From: Carya illinoinensis
Lineage: Eukaryota > Streptophyta > Magnoliopsida > Fagales > Juglandaceae
NCBI RefSeq assembly: GCF_018687715.1
Contig: NC_056760.1
Span: forward strand, 6,175,501 to 6,239,500
Direction: 5' to 3'
Length of the DNA stretch: 64,000 nucleotides
Below the pieces are notes generated by a model. It saw nothing but the letters and a program-made list of their open reading frames with translations, had not been told where the DNA came from and made no database searches. Each line of letters opens with the position of its first letter. The stretch's first letter is position 1. Position numbers and translations under genes: made by a program. Below are positions 10,714 through 23,100 of this stretch, one piece after another.

Positions 10714-13574
10714 AGTTCGACTCTGGGTAAAATCACATGTCTCATAGGTGGAGTACTAGAAAGTTTTAAAAGCTTAAGTTGAAATTATTTTGTTTATTTA
10801 ATTTGAATTGTTTTTATTTAACTTGATTCAATTTTATTTGATTTAATTCCATTTGATTTGGTTTTGTTTGGTTTATCTGATCTTATTTAAATTGAAAGTA
10901 TGTTGTTTTATTTATTTTGATTTGTTTTGAAATTGGGGTTAAGAGTTACGCTATGACAGGAAGGCAGTATGATCGAGAATACTATTATTAGGCATGAACA
11001 TTTAGTGTAGTAGGCTTGAATTCTTAGTAATGTGATTTGCTTTTATGATGTTGAGGTCTGAAGGGAATGTTATGGTTTAGGCAATCTTTGTAAGGTGCGA
11101 ACTCACGTTGCAATGGGGAGATGAATTAGCTTTAAGTTGCTTAAGATGATTGAGGTCAAGGTTTTGTAAAATTTATGTAACGAGACTAGAGAATAGGAGA
11201 GTGTAGGTTCAACGAACTTTAAGGATATGTTTAAAAGAATTTTATTTAAGGTTTGAGGCCTTATAGATTTTAGGAAAATAAGTTTATGGTAATTAAGGTG
11301 TTAAGTTCGACAAGCTTTGGGAGAAATAATTAAATTTCAAGTTTTAAATTTCGTTGATTCTGATGAGCAATTTGGTGGCAATTGGGCCTTTATATTTTAC
11401 AAGCTTTTAAAGTGAATGTTTTGGATTAAAGCCATCAATCTTGAGAATTTCAAAAAATGATTTATTATCCATTAATGTTTTAGATTTTGAAAGCTTTGGG
11501 AGTCGATTGTTTTGTTATAGGGTGTAAGTTCATTGATCTTAGAAATTCCAGAAAATGATTCTTATGTGATTTAAGGTTTTAGAATTACAGAGTTAAATGA
11601 TCGATTTATAATAAGAGTTGAGTTATTAGTTTTACAGACTTTGTGTACTAGCTTGATCTACTCTGGAGAGTGATTAGTTTGCAATCATTAAATAGGATTG
11701 ATCAGAGTTGAGTTACTGATGTGTGAAATTTTTGTCAAGAGGGTATTTCTTTGGGAATTGAAGGTAATGATCTAGATCGTGTATTTCTCTGATGACTGAA
11801 GATATCAATTTAGTTCAGAGAATGATTATTGTTAACTCGACGTTGTAGTAATAGATTTTAGGAAATGATTTTTATCGATTCAGAAGAAATAGATCCATCA
11901 AGGTGTTGGAAACAATAGTTTATTTGTTGGTATTGAATTCAGTTGAAGTAGAGGCTTTATGAGCCGTAGACTTTTCGAAATTATATTACTTGTTTTTATA
12001 TTATGTAATTTGGATTTGAAGAGTACATGCCTTTGTCTCGTTTGTGGACTTGGAAGAATTGGCTTTGATAGATGTTGAAGTAGATTATGCATGATAGTAT
12101 TTAATTCAATAGATTTTGACTTGGAGTTATTGGTGAGTTGATTAGAGTGTTCAGTCAAAGCGTGTTACTCAACGAAATGTTGGTTGGCAATGATTGTAGT
12201 GATTATCTTTAGGAATTAATTGTGACTTGAGGTCACATAGGAATTTAAATTTTGAGACTTTCCTTTGGAGATTGAGTGGCCAGTTGGGAGAATTATAGAA
12301 ATTATTGTTTAACTTGAAGAGAGATTGTTAGGTCGCCATGTGTGGTGGTTAATAAAATCTTGAAAGTTGAAACTTATGCATTAACGGTGGGTAGCATAAT
12401 AATATGTATGAGGTAATAAAGCATTAGGATCCATGAGTGTTGTTCAATAGTTTTTTATGGATTGAAGATTTAAACAGTATGGCATGTCTTAAGGTTTATT
12501 GGTGATGTGCGATTGAAGGAGTTAGAAGTTTTAATACTAGAGTTTTTGAGGGTACAAGTAGGTGGGTGAGTTACCAAGAGTGTTTTGATTATGTCTAGGT
12601 GAAGTCAATGGTAGTTTATAGCGAGTTTAGTTATTGCAAGATTAGATGTTATTCAAAATATAGGTAATGAGCTTGAAGTGTAGGATATCGGATAGAAGTT
12701 ATACGCGCTCTCGTTGGTTGGCCGAGAAGGACTAGGGCCTTTTGGATATGTTCCTTATCTTTAAAAGAGACATGTATTTTGGGATGATGTTATGTGTTTT
12801 CAATTTGGGGGCTTAAGGTTGATTAGTATTGATTTTTGTCATCAATCAATGGATGTATTTTTGTGGAATGTTGATTTTGATTAAGGTAGCAAGAGCCAAA
12901 TGAGGAGTGAGTAATAATTCATGGTTTTCGGAGGTATATTATTTTCTATTGAAGTATGACAAATGATTTTCTTGTTTTCAAGTGTCAAGTTAGCTTGTAC
13001 TGTTGATTTATGAGGACATAGTCTTTTTTGTATTTTGGCGAGTTATCAGAGTGCGCACGGAAGCATGATTTTTTTAAAAATAATTAAGTATTCAAATTTT
13101 GTGCTGATTTTGAGGAATTAGTAGTAATTCAAAATTTTAATGGAAGATTAATCATTGGTTGTGCAATTTATGCTTATTGATGGTTTACTTCGGAAGTGAC
13201 TAATAGGTTACCAACTTATGGAATACAATAGAGGTTTGAAAGTTTTCCTTTAGCATGAGAGTCGATTGAGATTAACACAGTTTATGGCGCGAAGATAATA
13301 GCCATTGGAGTTTACTGGGTGTTGTATTAAGGTTTTTGTGGAATTGGATATTTAGGATTACATAGTTGCCTTAGGAGTACTAGAAGTGATGGTCATTGGG
13401 AGACTAGTGCATGTATGATGGAATGGCCTATAGGAGTAGACAAGAGAGAAATATCATTAATTGTTTGGGTGTTAATAATGGTATGTTTTTCTCAAATGTG
13501 TTATGAGTTGTATCTTATATCCTGCTTTGTCAATGATGTTTGACCTTACAAATTTCGAGGACGAAATTTATTTT
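10714..13574 (+). other. Non-coding internal region of the LARD-like element
   Basis: About 2.86 kb with no long open frame on either strand and no visible protease, reverse transcriptase, RNase H or integrase motif. The longest frame, 86 codons on minus at 11898-12158, is low-complexity and unsupported. The composition is T- and G-rich on the plus strand throughout. Confidence 0.6.
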
Positions 13575-13586
13575 AAGAGGGGAGGA
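13575..13586 (+). other. Polypurine tract
   Basis: AAGAGGGGAGGA immediately before the 3' LTR; the plus-strand priming site of reverse transcription. Confidence 0.75.
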
Positions 13587-16011
13587 TGTGATATCCCCTT
13601 TTTACGTGTATTTTCACTGAATGAGTATTTTAATTTAATTAAAATTTGGTTCTTTTATTTTAAATTATAGTATTTCAATTGAACTTATTTAGCTGTGAAA
13701 ATTATTTTGTAGAGCTTTCTTAATATTAATTCTTGTTTGAAGTTTAAATTGCTGTTTAAATTATTTTAATTTGTTTTTGGATTTAAAAGCTTATTATTAG
13801 TTTTTACTAGTTATTTATTATATTTTAGCTAGATGTTGTGTTTAAATTATTTTATTCAATTTATAGTTTTTAATATTGTTTTCATCAGATCAATTTCTGA
13901 ATCTCACTCATTTCTTTTACTTTTTTCTTTTTCCCTTTTTCTTTTTCTCTTCTTTTTCTTTTCTCTTTTTCTTTTTTCCTTTTTCTTCCTTTTCTTTCTT
14001 TTTCCTTTCTTTTTCCCTGCTTCTCTCCTGCGCGACCCAGCCCCCTCTCCCTCCGTCCATTTTTTGTGCCGCCCACACCGCTGTCGTCAATCCGCCGTGT
14101 AGTGCACTGCCCCCACCGGTCTACTCTCCTTCGGCCGGTGATCACCTCCCTCAATTTTCAGGCCAACCCGTGCAGTCGTTAGCCGTCATGCACGGTTGGA
14201 AGTCATGGCAACCTTTCCTTCCAGCTCCGTCGTGCACCACCCTTTGCCGTCGCCGTTGCTTCCATTTTCTTCCCCACCCATCGGCAACCTCACCCCTCCA
14301 TTTTTAGCCCCCCAAACCCCGCCGTTAACTACCACAAACACCACCCAAGCCGCACGGTTTTGTGCTCCCCGCGCCACCGTTGGCCACCACTTCTTCACCA
14401 CATCATCACCGGCATCCCAGCTACCTAACCCACCCAACCGCAGCTCTGATCCATCATTAGTGAAGATCAACCAACCCACTTTCCGTTTTGGGCTTTTTGG
14501 CCTTCCACCGCCATTTCCTCCGCCACCCACGGCCAACTCTCATTTCCACTAGTTTCATAAATACCTCTAAGTCATTCTCTATCAATTCCAAGTCTTAATT
14601 TATCCCTATTCAAAAGTGGGTATTTTACAACCCACAGCCACAGTGCTTTTGCTCTGTTACGTTGCTTTTCTTTTGTTTATCATCCTGAAATTATTATATA
14701 GCGTTGTAAGTATTTTTTTTTTCAAACTTCATTTTAGATTTAAATATATTATTGCTTTTACAATAAATTCATTGACTGGTTGATTAATTTCGGACTGAGT
14801 CTGAGGAGTTGGAGGTCGGATGGATTGAGGACAGAGTTGTTTGGTTATTGTTGATGTTGAGTTTTGTTGGTTAAATTTTGTCTTAATGTGTGCATTGTAT
14901 GGTGCATTTATGTGCATGTATTAAATTGAGAAAAGTTGGTTTTATCAGTATAAATTGATTTTCGGGTACGTGTGTATCACGACCCCAAGTTGGGATGGAG
15001 TATTACTTCGATGGAGCTCATCTGGTCACTCGGGAGTGGATAATACTGAGTGACATCTCCTGAGTTGGGCGACGACCGGATCGCACGATACGATAACATT
15101 GTCGTGTCGACTCTGTGGTCCCTAGGCTGGCGGGGACTAGAGGATGGCCTGGTCCAGGTACGCGCTGGGTGCGAGACTGGGCATCGCTTGTTTAGGTGTC
15201 TCATGCATAGTCGTTACCTGCAGTGTGACATAGGAGCTAGAGTTGCAGATGATCCCTAGGGGAGATCATGGTCCATGCAATAAATTGGAACTAATTTTGG
15301 ATACTGGATACGGGTCATTTTCTGGAAAATTGGCCAGGTTTTGTATGAGGTTATTGTGATCTATTTTCTGAAAAAATGGTGATTTTCTTGGTTTGGGCCA
15401 TTATCTGGAATAATAGTAAGGACTTTTTTAAATGATATGTTTTGGGCTAAAATGAGATTTTGACGTGCGTGAAAAAATGTGGATTTATGAGACATGTGTA
15501 TTTGGGATCTTTTCATACATATTGTTGAGTTTAATATATTTTATCTTGTGGCGTTTGGATTATTACTTACCTACGGTATTATTTTTGGTATCGTAAATTT
15601 TGATGCAGAGGTTTAGGAGAAGGAGGCTGAACCCGAGGAGGCGGCTGAACCCAAGGAGGCAGCTCCGCCAGATTATTGGCTTGGAAACCTTTATGTTATA
15701 AGTTAGAGCTAGATTATTGACTTGGAAACCTTTATGTTATAAGTTATCTCTACTAGTTTGTATGTCTTATAATTTGGTTTGAAACGATATTTAAGACTTG
15801 TAATATTTTATTATGTGTGATTTAAACGAGTTTGTATTTAAATAAAAATTCTGGTGGTTATAAGACTTTTATTATCCGCTTCGTGATTTTATTGTACACT
15901 TGTTATATGTACACACATTTAACACTTGGCAATGGGATGTGTGACTCGTTTTGTCATCATCCCGATGCCTCGATTTCCACGTGTCCGTACGTGAAAATTG
16001 GAGGTGTCATA
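13587..16011 (+). repeat. 3' LTR of the LARD-like element
   Basis: Uninterrupted LTR of about 2.4 kb. It contains the same polypyrimidine tract and C-rich block as the 5' LTR. It also has a private tandem duplication near 15665-15760, where TTGGAAACCTTTATGTTATAAGTTA occurs twice. The terminal CA is mutated to TA. The proline-rich open frames at about 14196-14552 are LTR sequence, not genes. Confidence 0.8.
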
Positions 16012-16351
16012 TAACTTTTTATAAATACATGTAAATTTACCTTAACATCTAAATATATTTAATTTTTTTTAATTAAGTTATATAAAATTCATTCTATTAT
16101 CACAACTCACTGTTATTAGTTAAAAAAAAAATTGATCTCAAATCAGTACACGTCCAAACGGGGCTAGTCCGCCACTGGCAGTGCTTCCGAGGCATAGCAC
16201 TTTCATGCGCGCGCCATACAACCTCACTCCCTTTTCAAACGGCTTCTAAAACTTTTATCGACTCAGAGACTGAAGAGTCGAGAGGTTGTTAACATTTCAA
16301 AAAGACTAGTCTGAATCCCAAAACCGCTGTTTATGAACCTCACTTTCACGA
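16012..16351 (+). other. Upstream region of the ASY4-like gene
   Basis: Spacer of 340 bases between the LTR element and the first ATG. The segment from about 16160 is less AT-rich and probably holds the core promoter and 5' UTR; no clear TATA box was picked out. The LTR element therefore ends within about 350 bases of the start codon. Confidence 0.35.
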
Positions 16352-18482
16352 ATGTCGACATCCAAAGCAAGAAGCACGAGGAAGGAAGGATCCGAGTCCG
16401 AGCTCCCCAAACCGGCCATGCGGAACCCAGTCAATGATGAATTCGATCTCGACTTCTCCAAGTTTGTTACCAAGAATAATACACTTTCCTTTTTCACTCC
16501 TTTCATTTTTCGCGTTTGTTTGTTTTTTTTTTTTTCGAGTTTTCTTGGGGAAATCGGAGACTGAAATTTTGGCCCAAAAAATGGTGGAATCGCAGTGATA
16601 TCAAAGGCATTGTGTCGGCACTGCACCAGATCAGAGAGAAGGCTCAGAAGGACGGTCAGAAGAAGAACGAAGAGACTATCTCCAGGTAATACGCATCGGT
16701 TTGCTCATATCTACGAATTGATCTCATCGATAATCAAAATCTTTGGCAGGATTCTAATGATTCTAACAAGTTATAGAAATCGAAGATAATATTATAATGA
16801 ATCCTAATGTTATCGATGATTTCGCACGTAATGTACATTACTTTGAGGAATGGTACGTTTAGCGAGACTCAGTTTCTCTGAGCCCTGATTGGCTCTATAC
16901 TTGCATTTGAACATCCTGAAGGATTTTATGATCCGATGCTATTCCAATCGTATATTTCATCGATAAAAGTACATTCTATCGTTCGTTTTGTTTAAATCCT
17001 GAAGTGTGAAAGTATATATTCTTAGATGTTATAAATTGCAGATAAATTTCTCGTAGTTTTTTTAAGGTATTACTCTGCCTTTTCTTCCAAAACAAAACTG
17101 ATTGGCTTAAACCGTGTGCAATCTCTTGGGCCATTTTCCACAACGTTCACTTTTATGACGATTAGTTGTGTTTTGGTGACAGTGTGGCCTCTGAGATAAA
17201 GTCAACAATTGATGAGTTGAAGTCGAAAATCGAGAAGGATAGGTAAAGTGGAATACATAAAAATGAACTTTTTAAACCAAATTTTAAGTATCCAAGTTGT
17301 CTTGATATTGTGATATATTCATCTAATTAAATGCTATTGTATCCTTCCATTGTCAGACAAAGTTTTGCCAAAGCACTTTCGAAGAGCTCAAAAGAGGTCT
17401 GTGTCAAAAGAGCTCAAAATAGATGGCCAGCAATGACAATCTCAGTACTTGTTATTCGGTTTACAAATTTTATTTAGCCAACGAATTTGCCTGAAAATTT
17501 TATAATTGAATGTATCTAGTGTGAAAGCTGCTTGAAGAATGAGACTGCAAAGTTCCAATCACTCTATGAGAAGTTTTTCAAAGAGAAAGCTACTCATCTG
17601 CAGGCCTTAAAAGGTACTCACCAAGTTATCATTTAGTAGCATCACTCATACCGTCATACAAGCTCTAATTTAGAGATTGGAAACACATTCTTTCTTTAAT
17701 CTAGAGTGGCAGCTGATATGTCAAATGTGGTAGTTTTATGTCCACTGTACACAATTTCAGACATAAGATACACGATTTGATGATGTATATTAGAAACTGC
17801 AGTAAATTCAACCACCAGAAATTTTGAAGAAAATTAAAGCTCAAGTATATTTTTCTTTCTTTAATAGTATAAGTAAACTTCTTATTGGAATATGATCGGA
17901 ACTTACCTTTGGTTTCCTGTCAGACCGACCTAGTCCTTCCTACAGAGCAGTAGATAGGGGCCTTATCATGTCTTTGTTTCAAATGATACTGACAAAGAAA
18001 TTTCGTTCTGAACTACTAGTTTTGGTTGGAACTTGGATTAGCTGCTAATTGGCAGGTTCTGTTCGACAGATACCATTTCAAGATTTGAAGAAGAAAAGGA
18101 AAAGCTATTCACTCGATATGAACAACTAAGTGGGAAATCCTTCCTCCCATATAGTGAAACATAATATCCTGTAGAGACGATGAAACATAATATCGGCTAA
18201 CTTTGTTATGGTTTGGTAACAGGGAAGAGAGAAAGGACTATGATATCAGAACAAGAAAAATCCTGTGCTGCTAAAATTGCTCAATTGGAGGAGTCCTTAA
18301 AAAAGAAGAAGCAGGTATACTAATTGAGTTTCCTGATTGTTAGAGCTGCCCTTGTTCACACTGTTTTGAGCCACACTTGTTTTTTTCGAAAACAGGATGA
18401 CAAGACGTTCAGCATTCTGAGGAAGACCCTCGGCTCATTTCTGGACGATGCTTCAGATGAGGACTTCCCACCTGATGATTGA
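16352..18482 (+). CDS. ASY4: Small coiled-coil meiotic axis protein, ASY4-like
   Basis: Eight exons in one consistent frame: 16352-16461, 16596-16685, 17183-17242, 17357-17396, 17520-17613, 18070-18129, 18223-18314 and 18396-18482. They total 633 bases, or 210 residues plus TGA. The short N-terminus is basic and Ser-rich and contains NDEFDLDFS. From about residue 40 onward the protein is Lys/Glu-rich heptad-like coiled coil (IKGIVSALHQIREKAQ, LYEKFFKEKATHLQALK), and it ends in an acidic tail, SDEDFPPDD. Size, coiled coil and tail suit plant ASY4, a chromosome-axis protein related to the C-terminus of ASY3 and needed for meiotic synapsis and crossover. Exon 1 ends at AA|GTTTGT; the alternative TTT|GTTACC donor breaks the frame. 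The family call is from memory of size and character, not an alignment; an unnamed coiled-coil protein is the alternative. Confidence 0.65.
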
Positions 18483-19223
18483 AGATTGCTTCAACAGAGT
18501 GCTGCAACCTCTTTCAACCTTGGTGAAAAATGGGCAGGTTTTGATTTCCTCTCTCTAAGAAACTTTTATAATACATCTTCCACTTTCATGCAGGAAATAA
18601 AAACACTCTTAAAACTTGCCCTTGTCTGGATGGTTGCTCTTTATAGTTCTGTACATTCCCTTGATTAATTCTCATCCCACAAACTTCGATTGTTAGTTCT
18701 GTTTAACATTTTTCTCCATGAATTTAGTATATAATGATGTCATAAGTGAAGAATTCCATGCCATAACATCACGAGTAGTCACACCGGCCATCGTCGTTGC
18801 CCACCATTCTTTTCCTTTTGGTCACGATGGAAAGGCTCTATCTCCCTTCTTCTGACAGCACAGTTGAACTGTTAACATCTGCCACGGGGTGAACCGCCGG
18901 ATATTCTAGTCCCATGGTTGGGTCGGAGAGAACCAGTGTTATTTTTCTTCAAATCCAAAAAATCAAAATATAAAATAGTCGTTTCGAAGTTTTCTGCAAA
19001 TGAGAAAATTCATAAAAAATTGTTATCTTCCAAAATAACGCATTCAATTAATTTAATTTTTTCCGGCCACGTCATCAACTAGACCAAGTTAAAACCAGAT
19101 GCTGCGTGGCTGCCTCTCACCTCACGAAGTTCGCAAAGTCTTCGCCCTTTTCCCCTCCGTTTTCCCTCACTTACCCTCCTCCCAAACACCTCCCAATTCT
19201 TTAAATTCTAAATTCGATCAAAG
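18483..19223 (+). other. ASY4-like 3' UTR and promoter of the A/B-barrel gene
   Basis: The first 200 bases or so are probably 3' UTR; a 60-codon frame at 18486-18668 lies in it and is not credible. The rest is spacer and the 5' flank of the next gene, with a C/T-rich 5' UTR (CTTTTCCCCTCCGTTTTCCC) just upstream of its ATG. Confidence 0.4.
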
Positions 19224-19877
19224 ATGTCATCCCAAACCGTCGAATACGTCGTCCTCTTCAAGGCTAAAGACAACGCCGACCCATCCAAGATAAACGCATG
19301 GCTCGACGCGCTCAACGGCCTGATCTCCTTAGACCAAGTCCTCCACCTCAGCGCCGGTCCAGCCCTCCGAACCCGATCCTCCTCCTCTTCCCTCGGCTTC
19401 ACTCATATCCTCCACTGCCGCTACGGCTCAGAACGGGACCTAGCTGCCTACTTGGTCCACCCCAGCCACGTTAGCGTGGTCAAAGATCACGGCCAGTATC
19501 TGATCGACGACATCATGGCCGTTGATTGGTTGGCTACCGCCGCTCATGATCTCCACCCACCACCCGGGTCCGCAATCCGAGTCACCTTCTTGAAACTGAA
19601 GGAAGACCTGGGCGACGATGTAAAATCGGAGATCTTAGCGGGTATTAGAGGAATTAAAGATAGGTTCGGGCGAATTACACAGTTTACGTTTGGAGAGAAC
19701 TTCTCGCCGGGTAGAGCCAAGGGATTTTCACTGGCGTGGCTCGCCGTTTTTCCGGGACGGAGTGACCTGGAGTCGATGGATTCCAACGAGAATCTGGTAT
19801 ATTTGAAAGAGCAGCAGAAGGTTAAGGATTTTGTGAGTGAACTCGTCGTTGACTATGTGGTTCCGTTACCATTATAG
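19224..19877 (+). CDS. Stress-response A/B-barrel domain protein (UP3-like, two Dabb domains)
   Basis: Single-exon gene of 217 residues. It opens with VEYVVLFKAKDNADPSKI, the first strand and helix of a Dabb (dimeric alpha+beta barrel) domain, residues about 5-105. A second Dabb domain runs from about 115 (IRVTFLKLKEDLGDD) to 212 (VKDFVSELVVDYVVPLPL). The typical DDIMAVDW strand closes domain 1. Plant two-domain members such as UP3 are stress-induced soluble proteins; olivetolic acid cyclase is a one-domain relative, but no enzyme role should be inferred here. No transit peptide is evident with this start, whereas some family members carry one. Codon use is GC-rich compared with its surroundings. 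A candidate poly(A) signal, AATAAA, lies at 19929-19934. Confidence 0.88.
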   Translation: MSSQTVEYVVLFKAKDNADPSKINAWLDALNGLISLDQVLHLSAGPALRTRSSSSSLGFTHILHCRYGSERDLAAYLVHPSHVSVVKDHGQYLIDDIMAVDWLATAAHDLHPPPGSAIRVTFLKLKEDLGDDVKSEILAGIRGIKDRFGRITQFTFGENFSPGRAKGFSLAWLAVFPGRSDLESMDSNENLVYLKEQQKVKDFVSELVVDYVVPLPL

Positions 19878-20178
19878 ATGGATATTGTCAAGCCAATCAA
19901 TATCTAATTTGTATCTTTTAGTTCATATAATAAAATGTGTATTTATGTGCAACAAAAAAGGGTTTTGGATTGGAACTGTTTGGGCAAATCTGACAGGTTA
20001 GAACTAAACCAGCAAAGGTCTCGGAGAGAAGGTTGACAAGTTCGTCTTATAATTAGTAGCACTCCCGTAAAACAAGTTTCACTAACTGAGTGATCCCATA
20101 CATCAATATTTTGAAGGATGGTGACAGAAATTCCTTCTAGAAAGAATGGAACTAAACCAGACAGCAGTAGTAAGTAGT

Positions 20179-23100
20179 TCACCGAACAGGCTTTGGCGGA
20201 GAGGACAGTTGCCCCTGCTGTACAGACCACGGAGGTCGCCTGTTGTGCTCCTATAAAAGAAACATATTAACATTAATCAGTGTTGAGAATGACCTCCAAT
20301 TAATTCCCTACATATTAAGCACAATCAATCATAAAATGTCGGCTACTCTACAGAGGTTATATGCACTGTTCTATATGCAATCAGTGTTTGCTATGGTTAT
20401 AGGTCTTAGTTACTCTTTCTGTTTGAAAAGTGCTGCTGAAAATAGAATCTTTGTATTCTAGGATTTTTAAGGTATAACTTTCAGCACATGGTACTAAAAA
20501 CATGACTTTCTGTATATACACTCGTATGCTTGTAACATCAATTTTTAATGTAACTGTCTTTTTCTTTATACAAAAGATGGGAAAGTTTGTCCTAGTATTG
20601 CACAACTTGAAAATAGAACCATGACAATTTTTGATCCTGCTTCATGAGAAAACTATACATTTATGAGCAACTTTTCACAGAAGGTTTAGTTTGCATATTA
20701 ACGGGCATAAATCAAAATGGCGTATTAATGTGGTTGCTAGTAAATAACCAAATGTTTAGTTTAGAATACCAACCTATGGAAACTATTGATGCATAGGCAT
20801 AGTAACCATAAGTGTGGGAATCTACATATTTGCATACAAGTAGTTCACATACTGTAATTTCCGTCACAAAAGTGCAAGAGGAACACTTGACTGATGATGC
20901 TCCATATGGGTACATCAGCAAAACTTCACAGCTGCCACACTTCACTTGCCCAACCTCATGCGCTGAAAAAGAAGGATCATTCAAAATCATGTCTTTGCCA
21001 AGTTGACAGTAACTACCAATACGGCAGTCTCCAAAGAAGAAATTATCGTTCACTAGATAGACAATAGGTTCTATAAAAACTAAAAGGAGAAACTAGACAA
21101 GAAGGAGACTTGACTTTGATGCATGAGCACCCATCTGATTGACCAAAGGAAAAGTTATTCAATAGAATCATTTGAAACCTATCTCAGTAGATTGGCCTTA
21201 GGTGCACTATTGGTTTTGATAAGTCGGTACACAATTATATATCCAGCAATCAATATATGTGGATCATAAAATCAAGTATTGCAAGTGTTTTCACCCAAGT
21301 TAGAGATGACCCAACACCAAGGTTTCAAATTATATTCTCTTGTTGGATGCAAAAATCTCAATGTGCAATTTAGACTTACTAGACACAACTTCAGATAGAT
21401 CTTGAGACTTTGTATCTGACATATCTCCAATAAGAACTTTGGTAATACAAATAGGCATGTGGTCTGACGGGGAGGCACAGAAAGACAATCATGTGATCTA
21501 TGCAATCAAAGCCTTGCCACACCAAGTGAAGTTCGTACCTGGCTATGTAAATACTAGAGAACATGTACCATGGGGGTGCTTCACCTCAGTTAGGAGGTTA
21601 ATGCAACAGCCACTATGGGGTTTTTCAATAAAATTCCCAGGGGGTTGGGCATCTGGTAGGATCATTGAGGTAGCTGCAAGAAGGCAAAATACAGACCTCC
21701 CGACAGTTCATAACCAGTAAAATTGTTCCTTCATATTTTAAGAAAAAAAGAAGAATAACATTTGTTCCTTCAAACATTGAGGTTGTTCCTTCACAACCAA
21801 TCATTAAGGATGGGCATCTGGTAGGATCATTGAGGTAGAAACAAAAAGCAAAATACAGACATCTCGACAACTCATAACCTGCAAACTTTGTTCCTTCATA
21901 TTTGGGGAAAAAACAAAATAATATAAACTAAAGAAATCTGTTTAACATTTTTTTTTTTTTATCAAAATATTGACAGAACAGCAGGAGAAGTATAATTGCT
22001 AATGACCAGGGAATAATTAAAGGAGGAAGAGAGAGTAGAACCTTCAAGTACCAAGTTGACTGTGTCACAGCACGAGCATTTGACATGCTTGGCTCCTCGA
22101 GGATACTTCAGCAGACGACGACAAGAACCACAAACCATTTGAGCCATTTCTGCATCAGAATAACATGGTTCAGCAGTTGAGAGGCCTTAAAATTGACTAC
22201 TTAAGCATTGTTTAAGAGAGAGAGTTTGGGAAACATCAATATGTAGTGATGAATTAAGTTCTAGGTCAAAGACACGCTTCCCCAGCTAAAAACATTCAGT
22301 CCATTCTAACCCCTTCCAGTCGCTAGTATCTGAAAACAGCCTGGCCCTAGTGTCATCGTCATTGTCATGTCTAGGTTAACATAATGAAGTTAACTGCATA
22401 TGCAAATCTCAAAGGGGACGTTTTAAATCGTCCTACCAGTTCTTAACACAAAATACATGAAAAACAAGAAGTGTAAGGGTTTCATCATTGATCAATTCCT
22501 TTCAATGCGATTGAATGTGAATGAAGAACAAAAAATTTCCTCTAGATTTCTCCCCCCTGGCAGCAAATATTCAACAATAAAATTCAACATTGAAAAGATA
22601 TAACTCTCATGATCTCTTCACAAAAAGAACTTCTCAGAAGGACATGAGTCTCCATACCTATACCGGTGGTGAATCAGAGAGGCAGGATGCCCTCGTAAGG
22701 GAAAGGGGTAGGTATCGTAGGAATACCAATACCATCCTAATACGAGACACATAAAATACCTCAAAGCAAAAGCTAGTATAAGACCTTATAACAACAGTTA
22801 AAATGATGGTTACCCCCCTAAGTAAGTCTTCATAACCATCGTAGCAAGTCGATGCCTAGGTCTCTTAACAAACACCCACGGACCACGGGTTTAACCTCGG
22901 GATAGGAATAACTATAGGAATCCATGCCAGAAAGCTCGAGCGAGAGGACTAATAGGCACAGCACATTCAAATGTTACGTTAAAATGAAAATGCCCTTAAA
23001 GCCAGAGACATTAAAGTTCGTGGGTAATAAGATGTAATTTTTCTTTCATTTGATTTTTCGAAACGGGAGCTCCTTGTAGAACCCAGATATTCATCCATAC

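Larger units (their letters stand above)
5310..16011 (+). mobile_element. Large non-coding Gypsy-type LTR element (LARD-like), with nested solo LTR
   Basis: Two long direct repeats bound the element. The 5' LTR (5310-10699) starts TGTTATATCC and ends GGGGCGTCACA; the 3' LTR (13587-16011) starts TGTGATATCC and ends GGTGTCATA. A primer-binding site for initiator tRNA-Met follows the 5' LTR, and a purine tract (AAGAGGGGAGGA) precedes the 3' LTR, so the order LTR-PBS-internal-PPT-LTR is complete. The flanks are AAACT on the left and TAACT on the right, a target duplication with one mismatch. The 2.9-kb internal region has no gag or pol frame, the definition of a large retrotransposon derivative. 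The phrase TTTCGAGGACGAAATTTA just before the purine tract is typical of chromovirus (Tekay/Del-like) 3' ends, so the Gypsy assignment is an inference from that. Confidence 0.8.

Noticed and set aside
13876..14552. Plus and minus frames of 89-143 codons around the pyrimidine tract
   Set aside because: Low-complexity LTR sequence repeated at 5600-5990; no conserved protein.
16462..16564. Longer ASY4-like exon 1 reading on to position 16564
   Set aside because: The extra residues are hydrophobic intron translation; the AA|GTTTGT donor gives a clean coiled-coil junction.
20812..21006. Plus-strand frame of 64 codons
   Set aside because: It is the antisense shadow of the second LOL2 zinc-finger exon.
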